From Ascochyta rabiei (taxonomy: Eukaryota > Ascomycota > Dothideomycetes > Pleosporales > Didymellaceae): a DNA stretch of 64,000 nt. Where the stretch lies: contig NC_082416.1 of NCBI RefSeq assembly GCF_004011695.2, positions 1,240,001 to 1,304,000 of the forward strand, written 5' to 3'. The position numbers were made by a program, and so were the translations under genes. Within the stretch, counting starts at the first letter, position 1, and each line of letters begins with the position of its first letter. Shown here one piece after another: positions 33,451-44,231 of the stretch. The notes beneath the pieces are model-generated. The model saw nothing but the letters and a program-made list of their open reading frames with translations, had not been told where the DNA came from and searched no databases.

Positions 33451-36400
33451 GGTAGAAAGCTGAAGCCGTTCAATGAAGGGTGTTGTGCGCTTCTGAGCAC
33501 AAATTGATGGAGGTTTGGTGAGATGATGATTCCTTTGATGCTGTAGATGTGGTCCTACTTATATGTGTATCCACCTTGCCTCACCCTTGGTTCTTCGTCC
33601 AAGAGGCCGAGGCAGATCTGCGAACATTCTGCTCTGGTGTTGCTTGCATACAAACCATCGTCAAATCCGCACCCCTTCATTGGAGGATGCAAGATATATT
33701 CACACCTTGCACGCGCTGCAGCGGGTGATCGACACACCCCACACAGATGATCTTCAACCCCACAAATTGCAGTATACTGTCGGCACATAAGTTAGCAGGG
33801 GAGTTGTCCAGAAGGGTTGCAGCGGTGCAAGGCTAAACCAAGATACATACAGATGGTCTGCGGCCGAGGCTGTGGTGCTTCGACGGAAGGTTTGCGCTCC
33901 GTGTAAACTAAGCTACCAGTGCTGCCAGAAGAAGAAAGGTTCCTGCATATAGCGTGCCGCTCGGCGATCTTGTTCCCCCAGAAGCAGTCTAACGAAATCG
34001 AGCTGGTGGAGTGCGGGGTGACATCCTACCCAATGCCGTGTGATGTATCTTACCATTGAAGAAACTTTTTACTTGCAGTTTTAGGTAGTGATCGACATAA
34101 ATTCCTTGATTACTCCAGCCCGATATTTGACATCCATTCGCTAGTAGGAGCAAACATGGTTTTGGAAGACGGCGATCGAAATTCCGTTCACCCAGCCTAC
34201 CACCAGCGCGCAACGCTCACTGGTTGGAGGACAGTCGGTCAAGCTTCCGCATCATCATTACCAGTGGTGCGAACTGCGTCTGACTTGTAGTTGTGGTAGT
34301 CAGGTCTCGGTATGAATCATGCTTTCCAAGAGGATAGACGCTGCTACAAGGGCGACACATTCCAGAATCTGTTGTCCAGCCTCGGCGAACACATGTTATG
34401 GATGTCTCTGACATGTCTTTCTGTCTCGATCGTGTAGTAGCAAGTATGTATTGCAATTTTCTTCTTTCTTCCCCAAGCTGTCGAACCTGGTCGCTGGAAC
34501 GATGCTCACAAGGCTCTGCGGAAATAAAAAGAGACCAACCCCAATGCAGTAGCGAGTGCGACAACTGAATGTGGCCGATGACTTGAACAAGGGTCTGTGA
34601 CTAGTACGGAATAGAATCGCTAGTTGTGTAGACTCAGTGGTAAGTAGCGTTCTTGACAGCCTTAGGCGCGCTAGGGTAGGGGTAAAATGCAATCGTCGAG
34701 AACACAAGAACAGTGCATGATAATTCCACCCCCAGTCTCAGCCGTTGAAGTTGGCTAGTGACAGTTGTAGTGTGTGGAAACTGAGACATAGAACGACACA
34801 AGTGACGTCTTTGCTTGCGATTGTGCAATCTATAGACAATAAGACATGGAACTTTCAATCTTTTCGCGAGAGACTATGGCGACGCAGCCCAGGCGAAGTC
34901 AGCAATATCTCTTTGTGTGCACACCGATGCAGACGTGTTGATCTCCGTGCGAACTGAACTCGAGACAACGGTTCGTACTTCCCCTGTATGTTGCAAGTAT
35001 TGCCTCGGAGCCTGACGATGCGTTTACCAGCATCGTGGTGTGGTGTGGGGAAAAACTAACCTAGACTAGGGGGCAATCTCGCTCAGAATGCTCCATTTGG
35101 GAGAACACGTGGAACAAACGAGAGGATCACCGGTGTAAAGTATAGCACTACGTTTGTGAACCTATACCGTGATCATGGGCCAATGTTTGCCTTTGAATGG
35201 TGTCAATAATAAGGTTGGCAACGGTGACGGTAGAAAGATTCAGTTCAACTCCACCGTTGTACATAGCTTGTCGATCCGGGCTATCCAGAACGCCTCCAAA
35301 ATGACGGTACTCCTGATGGCCAGGTAGTCATACAACGATGCCTGTTGACTATCGATTGTTTTTGGTAAAATACTGATCATCTCGATCTTATTTGGCTCGT
35401 TTTGCGACTGCTGCAGGTGCTATTGAAGTCTTGCATAAGCTAAGTGAGCACTTCGAAAATTGCAGTCCATTAAGTCACATACCGAGGCATATCGCAGTAG
35501 TGCTTCGATGGCCAAGCTCGAACGAAGCACACATGACTTCCTTTTGAAGCCAACTGTGCGACTGGACAAGAACGTGTGTTATGAATTCAGTACTCTGTCA
35601 TGCGCGAGAGTAGTTAAATGAGCGAGGTATCTCGTCAGTTTGTACCTTGCACGAAGCTCGGTCCCTTTTCTTCGCTGCTGTTAGGGGGCCGCGCAGCGGG
35701 AATTGTTTCGCGTTGGAGTGAATAAACAGTTCTATGATGATACTGGAGCCGTGCTTTCCTTTTAGGTCGAGCTGCTGTTTGCGCTCTCTGGGTTGGCGCA
35801 TTGCTTCTCCCGTCCGTTCACTCTTCGTGCTGCGTTCTGATTCCAACCATTGTTTTGTTCAGCATGCCTTTTCATAAGACAATCTGCCTCCAGCGTAATA
35901 TATGGACAAAGTTAGTGCTCGACAAGCATAGTGTTGTACTAGATGGTGAATTTTCTGCACTCACAGGGTCAGTTGGTAGACGCAACATATTATCAGTTCT
36001 CAACGCGTCTCTCATAAGGAACCTCGTAGTGCGTAAAAGCCAACTGCATCAGCTACCAATCTTGCCTTTAGTCCATAATACATCAAAATCTACAGAGGAT
36101 ATGAAGTAGGTTTCGGATGTGAGCTATATTCTCATGACACTCATGGCGCTCATGCCACTTAGAAATCGATGAAATCTCTGTAGGCCTCTATTGAGTAAAT
36201 GTTACTGCTAAATCAATTTATGTTGACTTCTCTTTGATCCGCAGCAAGCGTCAAGCGGAGTTTGGAGTTCGCAAGGCAGCAATCTCAAAGTAAGCGGTCG
36301 CTCGATGTGACGTAGTGCTTACGGGACAATCGCTTACCTTCTGAAGCTATGTGTACCTTTGTTTCTGCCTACTATCCTCGATCTTAAAATCTTCATGCTA

Positions 36401-36474
36401 CATTGAACGTCGATACTCCACACAATAGTTAACAATTTCGAGGCACTTTCGAGACTATAGCCCAAACTACAGTC
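33451..36474. other. 3-kb interval without a recognised gene
   Basis: The left part is the promoter of the peroxygenase-like locus: CATATAAG (minus strand, 33565-33558) lies about 110 bp before its ATG. The rest has only short frames without family resemblance. Small spliced genes would be missed by eye. Confidence 0.45.
33558..33565 (-). promoter_or_regulatory. TATA-like box of the peroxygenase locus
   Basis: The minus strand reads CATATAAG 108-115 bp upstream of the ATG at 33450, a usual distance for fungal secreted-enzyme genes. Confidence 0.45.
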
Positions 36475-37373
36475 ATGGGTTCACAGCATCAAGACTTCAT
36501 CAAGATTCCCGTAGCAGAGGGCAGCCGCCAGACTGCGCCAGTAGACCAATCGAAGCGGCTAGCTGCATCAGAGATCAAGATCGAAGTTGCTGAGGAAAAA
36601 GATGCCTTTCAAATAGTAAGTGTTGAAAGACTTACCCCTCCTCCATAAATCTCTAACAGTCTGATTAGGCCAAAGGCGTCTACACTTGTTTCCCCGAATC
36701 CTCGATGGAAAAGAAAGAGCCCCTACATCTGCGTCCAGCAACCAAAGACATCCGCATTCAGCGTCTATCAAGAAGAATCCATCCCTCCTTCACCCAGCCT
36801 GGCATGCACTGGATCAAAGCCATCCACATTCCGACCAGCACCATCATCGGCGCCGCAGCCTGGGCCGACCCCACACTTCCTGTGCACAATGTCTTCCGGA
36901 GTTCTGCATTCACTTTCTACGGCTGGAAAGAGAAGATGGGCTGGTCAGACGCTGAGGTTGATGAACTCTTCGCTCACATTGATGACCAGGCTTGGAGTGG
37001 CGGTCTTGAGAAAGACGATGAGATCAGGGGTCAGGTGTTGAGTGAGCCGCATTGGTATCTTGCACTGCTTATCACGTGACCTGAGTGGCAGGGGAGGGGG
37101 GTTGGGAAGAGGTTGTTGGACTGGGCGATTCGACAGGCTGACGCAACGGTGCCGCCCACGCCAATGTACTTGGAGAGCTCGGCTATGTCCAGGGCGGTGT
37201 ACATGCATGTCGGGTTTGTTCCGCAGGGTAATGTAAACTTTGTGAGGAGGGGACCAAAGCTCGTGAGGGAATTGGAAGTAGAAGAAAGGCAAGTGGAGAA
37301 AGTAGAGAGCAACGCTGAGAAGGTTGATGTCGAGATTGTGGCAAAGGAGACAGAGGCTGATGTCGCTCATTGA
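36475..37373 (+). pseudogene. GNAT acetyltransferase gene interrupted by one in-frame TGA
   Basis: Exons 36475-36615 and 36669-37373 (53-nt intron, GTAAGT...TTAG) would give 281 aa. The protein looks like the fungal GNAT family: IKIEVAEEKDAFQI, an N-terminal region with MHWIKAIHI and IIGAAAW, then HWYLALLIT. At 37077-37079 the next codon is TGA, followed without any shift by PEWQGRGVGKRLLDWAI, the acetyl-CoA pyrophosphate-binding motif (Q/R-x-x-G-x-G), and later YLESSAMSRAVYMHVGF. The C-terminal tail is Glu/Val-rich. A truncated product would lack the cofactor site. Either the gene is dead, or the stop is read through. The TGA lies inside a TCACGTGA palindrome. Confidence 0.8.
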
Positions 37374-38040
37374 CTGTTGCTGGGGAGATGATCAAGGCCG
37401 ACTTCTCGAAAGACGCCATTCAACACACCGCGTTATTAGGTTTTGATCTTCTAGATTTTACTGTTTGGATTTCTCGTGAGTAGTCTCAAATGCTAATACA
37501 CTCTCAATTGGTGTGCAAAACTCGAACTGGTCGTACCGAACTACACTGGTCAATCGTAATGGATAATATGTCTCTAAAGGGCCTCACAATGACACCAACG
37601 CAGACGTTTGGTCATATCACTGAATCTGCAAAAAATTTTACCATAGCTTGCAGTGGGAGCAAGTCACAGCTTGCGAAGACACGATCTGGATGCAGCGGCG
37701 CAGGGCTGCCGTTTGTTGCTAAACAAGCCAGACTGAGGAGGTGGCAGTAAGGTCCACACGTACGTCCACTAGAACTTGATAACAAACTATTCACGTTGCA
37801 GCAAAGAGGTGTGCACATGCGGTATTCCTTCAGTATCTCTGAAACTTTAGTTTCTTGATACCAATCTTCGACAAACAAAGAAACACCTTTGAACTGTTAC
37901 TTGTGCGCACCCCCTACAGCACCCTCTGGCTCTCCAGGAAGAAGGGGAGTTCGATTCTGTTCTTGTTGTGCAAGCAACTGGCAATAGTATTGATGACACG
38001 AATTTCCTTCCCTAAGAACAACATCGTATGCAGCGCATGC

Positions 38041-38259
38041 TTACTCAAACAGATTTCGGCAATGTAGTTGGTTCGCAAGACGACGAGCGAGGCAGTACAT
38101 GCTTATCAAAGATCTGGGATATTTAGATTCCAGCAGCTTCCTGCGCAGCGGCAGCGTCAGCTTAAGCATCATTTCGGCCTCCTTAGACCTGCCCTGCTTG
38201 CCTAGTACGACTGTCAAGTTGTTTACGCTTAACAGCGTGTCTTGGTGTTTAGGCCCAAG
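38041..38259 (-). pseudogene. Tetratricopeptide (kinesin-light-chain-type) fragment
   Basis: The minus strand from 38259 reads LGPKHQDTLLSVNNLTVVLG, then KQGRSKEAEMMLKLTLPLRR and KLLESKYPRSLISMYCLA, before TAA at 38041. This is the GPEHPDTL...NNLA...GK...EAE repeat of TPR_10/12 arrays found at the C-terminus of fungal NB-ARC/NACHT (NLR-like) proteins and kinesin light chains. About two repeats survive. There is no start, and a stop-containing frame precedes it, so it is a gene fragment. It may derive from a neighbouring accessory NLR gene now lost. Confidence 0.7.
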
Positions 38260-38962
38260 AAAACGTTAGTTCCTGATTCCTGCATTATTTTCAGTGATAT
38301 CTGGTATACAGAGGTTGAGATTGATGTAATCTCCTGGTAGGCAATCTCGAAGCTCTCCCAGTTGATAGCAGGTACCCAGAAAGCTAACCTGGTTTGGCTT
38401 GTCAGCATGAGATGTGCAAACTCGGTGAGAGGCGCTGAAATTCCTGCACCCTCCTAGACCATGTACTGTTATCCGTTGGTGGTTGCTACGTAAGAGGAGG
38501 GCCGTTCAAGGGACTGAAGCTCATTTCGACCGACTAAGAGCTCGCTCCTCGGGAGAGGTAGCGATGAGGAGATCAGTCACTGTTGGCTGTGTTCAGAACG
38601 GTTCAGGCTTGCTGCAAGACGGTGCAGGCTGGATGCTTGTGATTGTACAGTGAGTGGGGGTTGCGGTTTGGCAGGTTGAAGCTCTGCCATGCTGCAAAGG
38701 AGACAGGGTGTAGGAGCAGCCAGTTTTTAACGCCATCTACAATCTAGGAGGCTGTCAGTCATTATTAGGTAAACATGTGGTGCAGAAAAAAAATCTTGTA
38801 GGTCTATAGGTATACTCGAAGGCTTACAAAGCCTAAGCAGATCTAACCTGACTACCTCCCTAAAGTACAGGAATTGCATATTAGCATCTGTATTATTCTA
38901 TCGGGCCAGCATGTGCCGAGGCCTAAAGTGGCGATTGAAAGCTTCTGGAGGGTACCATAGTA

Positions 38963-39399
38963 CGAAAGAGCTCGTTTTTTGGCCGATCGCGCGCCCTTTC
39001 CTACCAAAACACACCTCTTACTTCATTGTAGACTCCCTAGCTACGCAACCTAGATTAAACTATAGAATCTATACTATCTTATAGTATAAGTAAGGTCCTA
39101 TATAGATATCTACTTTTTATAAGCATTATATCTATTCTACTGTTAATATAGTATATATAAAAAAGCTGCTATTAAGAAGAAATAGAAGAACTCTCTTACT
39201 ACTTCCTTACTATAAACTAAAAGAATATTTCTATATAACTTTATAAGAGAAGTATTTCTCTATAAGACAGCTAAGTCTTATAAGATATAACTACGTTATA
39301 CTGTTATTGTCCTACTGTTTATAGGGTATAATTTAGAAAGTATTTACTAATTTTTTAATGTTCTACGCGACTGATAAACCAAAAAAACGAGCTTCTTCG
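38963..39399. mobile_element. AT-rich MITE with TA target duplication
   Basis: The ends 38963-38982 and 39379-39399 are inverted copies (CGAAAGAGCTCGTTTTTTGG against a one-base-longer right arm). TA flanks at 38961-38962 and 39400-39401. The 437-bp interior is very AT-rich from about 39010 to 39360, with no open frame. It fits a non-autonomous Tc1/mariner-type element altered by RIP. Confidence 0.68.
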
Positions 39400-41031
39400 T
39401 ACAAGCCGACAGTCGTCAAATTGGAGGAGGTATTTAGTGCCAGTCTGCGGATCACCTGCAACCTGAAAAGGCACTACAAGACTTCAGCTATCTTTGTAAA
39501 AGCTGCAGAGCACGAAGAGATACGCTGAAGGTCTCTAATAGTACTATGTACTACCTAAAATACTGTCGCCAAGGCACTGTAGCCGGGTCTTTCAGCAACG
39601 CGAGAGGCAGGCAAGGCAGCAGCTTCACGTGCGGTCCACTTTCTCCGTTCGCGTAGCAGTGGCGCTAGTGCTAGCGCACTCCTCTTAGATATATAAACTG
39701 CCCGCCCCTCGCCCTCCTTTTTTCTTCTTTAGCTCTCTTTGCCTTTTGGCTTAGATCAAGTGTAGTATCTGTTCTTTTTAGTTTAATCGCTAAAACTGTT
39801 TTACGAAACAATCGATTATTCTGATTTTTGAAAACCGCCTTTGGGTCCCTGGGCTTGCTCATACTCATCGGCACAGTGTCGCCGGTATTTCACTACCTCC
39901 GGTGTACGCGATCCTCTTTCATTAAGACCACTGGCCTTGCGCTGGTGCTTGAGGAAGGATGTTTCGTTAGGAATGAACATGGAAGAAAGAACAATGAGCC
40001 TGGTCGAGGATGGTGAAGTGGTGTTAAGGGTATGCGGCTTTTGGGCCGCAGAAGTAGCCGCAAAATCTGCGCCTCCAAAATTTTGCACTGACTCCGGTGG
40101 CTACAGCGGTGATATCGCAACCATTTGTTAGGTCGTCTACAGGACGTTTCGTGATCCCCAGTTCGCATCTTTTCTCATCGCTCGTATGTCGTACGGTTGA
40201 CGCGGCGATGATGGGAGTGGCATTGGAGGATCGTCATCGCTAGTTCGGGTGATTTGCAGAAGGTTGTCCATCAAAAGACTGTATAGCATTACAACGTCAT
40301 TACGGGCTTCAGACGTGTTACAAGGTCAGGCGCTGCTGAACACGCCCAATCGTGACGCACTGCACTGAATATGAATCGGCATCACGGCCAAGTGAGTGTA
40401 ACATGCTGCCTTGAGATCTATCCACTGTATTGAGGCGTCCAGACTAAAGCCTGTGCAGCAAGCAGCAGTAAGGTTGAAGAGCCATGGCTCGTTTGTAGGA
40501 ACACCACTGCCAACTCACGTGCCAGGCAGAACACATCATTAAGATCTGCATCTCGTGTTGTTAGGTATGAACTGTGAAGGGTGAGGAGCAAACAATTGGC
40601 ACCTGAACGTCCGCTGCCTGGCCGTATCAGCAAAGCTGCTGCGATGACAGGCAAATTGGTTCACGTGCGCCGAAGCTGCCTGGCAGTCAACATCTACACC
40701 ACACCGAGAATTGTCTTGCACTTCACCAGCTAGTACGCATGCAATTGTACTGCATACCTTGCTTTCCCAAGACTTGCTGTCAGGATCTCCAAGAGCCCAC
40801 TCAAGTGAGATGTCGGTTCTTCAGGATTCGACCACGAACACTTGCAGTCGCGAGGGTCGCGCATGTTATCTCTTATTTTGAGAAGTCTTGTGAGCTGAAG
40901 TGCTTTGCTTCTTTCAAAGTCAAACGCTAACCCTGATGCCTTTCCTAACGCCGGAGCCTACAGTACAATGCATCGGTCCTCATTTCCTTCCTTTTGTCGT
41001 ATTGCCGCATCCAACCAACCACTCTTATAAC

Positions 41032-41814
41032 TCATACGAGCTTCTGCTTGACGAAGAATGCTCGCAGATGTGTCAGTTGCCATGCGCAAGTGACACCTAG
41101 GATGGCGAGCTGGATCAGGGTCCAACGGACAACACGGGAGTTTGTGCTCTCGGACTGGTCGCGGAACTCGGCTTCACGCTCCTGTGTGGCTGTTAGCATG
41201 TTCTCGCACGCGATCTGTGAAGCCGACAAGCTGCGGATAACATACCCTCTGGAAGATCTGCTCTCGCCTCACGTCCTGCAACCTCGAGTTCAAGTCCTGG
41301 ACCTTCTCCACCAGTGTCTGAACATGGGCTTTATCTGTGCTCTCGATCCTGCTTGTCTCTCCAATAGCCATGTCCAACGTGAACTTGACGGAGCCGTGAA
41401 TGCCACTGCCCAACCAGCCTCCACTCTGTACATTCTGAGGGGTGACGCAAATGCGATGCTGGCCGGAGTCAGCGGCGCTGAAGGTGAATTTGCCCTTGCC
41501 AGCACCGCGTTGGGCAACAATGCGGTGGTTGTTGTCGAATGTCTCCTCAACAGTGATGAAGACGCCTACGTCCGGCTTCGATTGGAAGGATTTGGTCGCA
41601 TCGTCCCATACTTCGGCGTGATAATGTCCTGCAGTGGTCAGACTATATTCTAGAAAATCGCAAGTGCAACTGTTGTGGCGGTCGTACCAACAACCAAAGT
41701 GTCTTTGGGAAGCTCTTCGAAGAAGCACTTCTGGACTGCGCCGTCGATGAAGAAGTGCAGGGCTTGAGCTGGAACTGCCAGCGCAGCGGCGAGCAATACG
41801 GTAGGTTTCCACAT
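41032..41814 (-). CDS. p24-family (Emp24/Erp) cargo receptor
   Basis: Exons 41814-41688, 41628-41246 and 41181-41032 give 219 aa. The N-terminus [18 protein letters not shown] is a signal peptide. [20 protein letters not shown] begins the GOLD domain, with the conserved Cys pairing with that in HRICVTP. A coiled-coil stretch (about residues 130-175) precedes one C-terminal transmembrane helix and a cytoplasmic tail [11 protein letters not shown] carrying the FF motif for COPII/COPI binding. The LHFF...CFFEELP start resembles the alpha (Erp1-like) subfamily. p24 proteins cycle between ER and Golgi and sort GPI-anchored and other cargo. Both introns (59 and 64 nt) restore family text: [12 protein letters not shown] and [15 protein letters not shown]. 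Confidence 0.92.
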
Positions 41815-42535
41815 GTTGGTTGCTTTGCTCCGCGGTGAATTGGGCGTGCGCAGAGTCGGAGGGTGAATCTTGAGGCCGCCGTGTCGCCAGGTGGTCGATT
41901 GGTCCACGCGTGGCCCGTGCACCATCCCTTAGAAACGCGTCAAGATGGTTGCTTTAAACTTCAACTCCGACGAACACGACGGCTTTAGAGATTACTGGCA
42001 AACAATTCTCGGTTTGTACCTACTACTAAGTCATTTGGAGAAGCCGTATAAAAAATGAGAGGCCTCCCTGGAGGCAGTCATTTCACACCGTCTGCAGTCA
42101 CAATGTCTTGTCGTGCTTGCCTGCACTAAAGGAAATTGTAGACACGACCTCTTCATCACAACACAGCAGATAGGAAAGTCAATCATGACGTGTGTCTGTT
42201 TGCCTCATCTTGACACTGTCTTCGCTTCTGTCTCTGTGGAGGCTGACCCCGCATATCGGTAAGCTTGGACAACATCGAGCATTTACCTAGGCAAACGTAT
42301 GCCAATCTCAATGGCAATTTCAAAAGCACTCCAACCCCCAGTCCATACACCCTCAGAATTGATCTTGCCTCCTCTCTTCTCCACGTCTTTTATTGGCAGT
42401 CTCTTGCCTGCTGTTCGTTCCAAAGGCTCAATTGGAGATCGTGTACTCACCTACCTAGACCTCGGTTCATCTTGACATCCAACATCAGCAGCTTCAAACC
42501 GGAAAAAGTTGACGAACGCTTTACCAAACTCCAAT
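41815..42535. promoter_or_regulatory. Divergent promoter region between the p24 and dehydrogenase genes
   Basis: A 721-bp shared upstream region. Short CT-rich tracts occur near 42360-42410 before the dehydrogenase start. No TATA box or repeat stands out. Confidence 0.35.
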
Positions 42536-43532
42536 ATGACGGTCTTTGAGCCCAGCGCTCAAAATTTCATTACTCTCAAATCAATACCCAAGACTATCGT
42601 CATCACAGGCGCGTCCTCTGGAATCGGTCTCGCGACAGCTCAACTCTTATCGTCTCTGAACTCTCAACATAATCTTGTCTTGATCGACCTCAACCCTCCT
42701 CCTCAAGCGTTCAAACACTCTGCCTCCCACTTGTTAGTCCACACTTGCAACGTTACATCCTGGCCTGCCCAACGCGCCGGCTTCGAAGCGGCCTACAAGC
42801 GCTTCGGTAGGATTGACTGTGTCTTCGTCAACGCTGGCATTGCGGAGTATGGCGATTTGTTCTTCAATGACGAGCTAGATCGCGACGGAAAGTTGAAAGA
42901 GCCGGACCGGAGGGTATTAACCCTTGACATGGATGCTGCCAGCGACACGACGAAACTCGCTATCCACTACCTTCGCAAGAACCAGGAAGGTGGCGAGATT
43001 GTACTGACAGCTAGTTTGGCGGGATATTTAGCGAGTGCTGGTGCGCCGCTGTACTCTGCTGCTAAACATGGTATGTCTTCTCAAGGAAGGAATAGGACCA
43101 AGTGTGAATGAGGTACTAATATATGGTGTAGGTGTGGTGGGCCTTATGCGCGCACTCAAGCAAGAATGCGCTAAACTATCCATTTCCATCAGCGTGATCG
43201 CTCCAGGCATCACAACCACACCTATTCTGACAGCTAACAACAAAAGTCTGAATGCTTCACCAGAAGATTATTCTAGGGATATGGCTGCAAAGGGTGTGCC
43301 CATCAACAAACCTGAGAGCATCGCTCTTGCGGTGTGCTGGCTGTTCAACGAGCAGAGCAAAGCGAATGGAGCGGGTTTGCTGATCCAGGGGGATAAGTTC
43401 GCGGACCTGGAGAGAGGATTGGCCAAGAGCAGAGAGCAGTGGATGGGTAAGGAGATGTTGGCGTTGTTCAGGGGAGGGCGAGCGGCGCCGCTCTTTGATC
43501 GTTTGGGGGCCAAGACGAAGGCTAAGATTTGA
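42536..43532 (+). CDS. Short-chain dehydrogenase/reductase
   Basis: Exons 42536-43070 and 43132-43532 (61-nt intron) give 311 aa. The classical SDR signature is complete: TGASSGIG nucleotide-binding loop at residues 24-31, an acidic residue after the second strand (LIDLN) suggesting NAD preference, NAG near residue 98, and the catalytic YSAAK with Tyr173 and Lys177, preceded by the active-site Ser in LTASLAG. The intron falls just after this motif (AAKH-GVVGLMRAL). It resembles the fungal 15-hydroxyprostaglandin-dehydrogenase-like class; the substrate is unknown. The first real ATG in frame is 42536 (MTVFEPSAQ). Confidence 0.9.
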
Positions 43533-44231
43533 TGTAGGAATGGTGTCAACAGGACAGTCTGGGTATAGCTCATTAAGATTACTGTTCTTGTTTTCGATAA
43601 CAGATGTATGCCGAAATGGCCTCAAAGATCTTGAGATAGGATCGTCGCGCTCAAAATGCCCCATGAGATTATGTGGCCCAACCTTTACGAGATTCTCACT
43701 CGACCTGCTTGTAGCACAACGCCAACCCACGGTGCTTCTCTAAAGGAGTGATGTAGGTAACTGCGGCCTTGGGTCTTTAATTTAGTACAATAGAAGTCAC
43801 GTGAGCAGGCGAATTGGAGGCGTGGGTCAAGGAAACTTTTACACATGCATGTTTTCTACAAGTTCAGAAAGGAGACCACGCAGGTTTGTAACCTTTCTGC
43901 CAGCTTGTGTGAAACCCAGACTATGCACAAGTTGCGCCGCGTCCGGAAACTGTCCCAAAACCACTGAAGCCTTCAGGCTACACAACGCCTGCTAGAAGCG
44001 ACGCGTAGCCATCAACTCGCGCAAGCTGAGAGGCGGGGAAAGTTGGGTAAAGTTGCGGGCGTGTTAACTCCGTAAACTCGCCAAGGCGCGTGCGCGCGCC
44101 TGCCATCCCTGTCGGTGAGCTCGAAAACACAAAGTACACAAGAGCTGTCCACCAACACACCATCGCGGAGCCACCACCATCGTCGGCGCGCCTTTCGCGT
44201 CATATCCGCTCGATTCCATCCACGATCTATC
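43533..44231. promoter_or_regulatory. Intergenic region upstream of the nucleoporin gene
   Basis: This 699-bp interval holds the dehydrogenase 3' end and the Nup133 promoter. A TCACGTGA palindrome lies at 43797-43804. No coding sequence was recognised. Confidence 0.4.

Larger units (their letters stand above)
37374..41031. other. Decayed interval between the broken GNAT gene and the p24 gene
   Basis: Apart from the TPR fragment and the AT-rich MITE listed separately, nothing is recognised. A TATATAAA box at 39690-39697 follows a GCTAGTGCTAGC-type inverted sequence and precedes a pyrimidine-rich stretch, as in fungal promoters, but no convincing coding sequence follows on the plus strand. Confidence 0.45.

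Noticed and set aside
39671..40168. Overlapping small frames near 39.7-40.2 kb as a gene
   Set aside because: Frames lack family resemblance and convincing splice joins; only a TATA-like box supports transcription.
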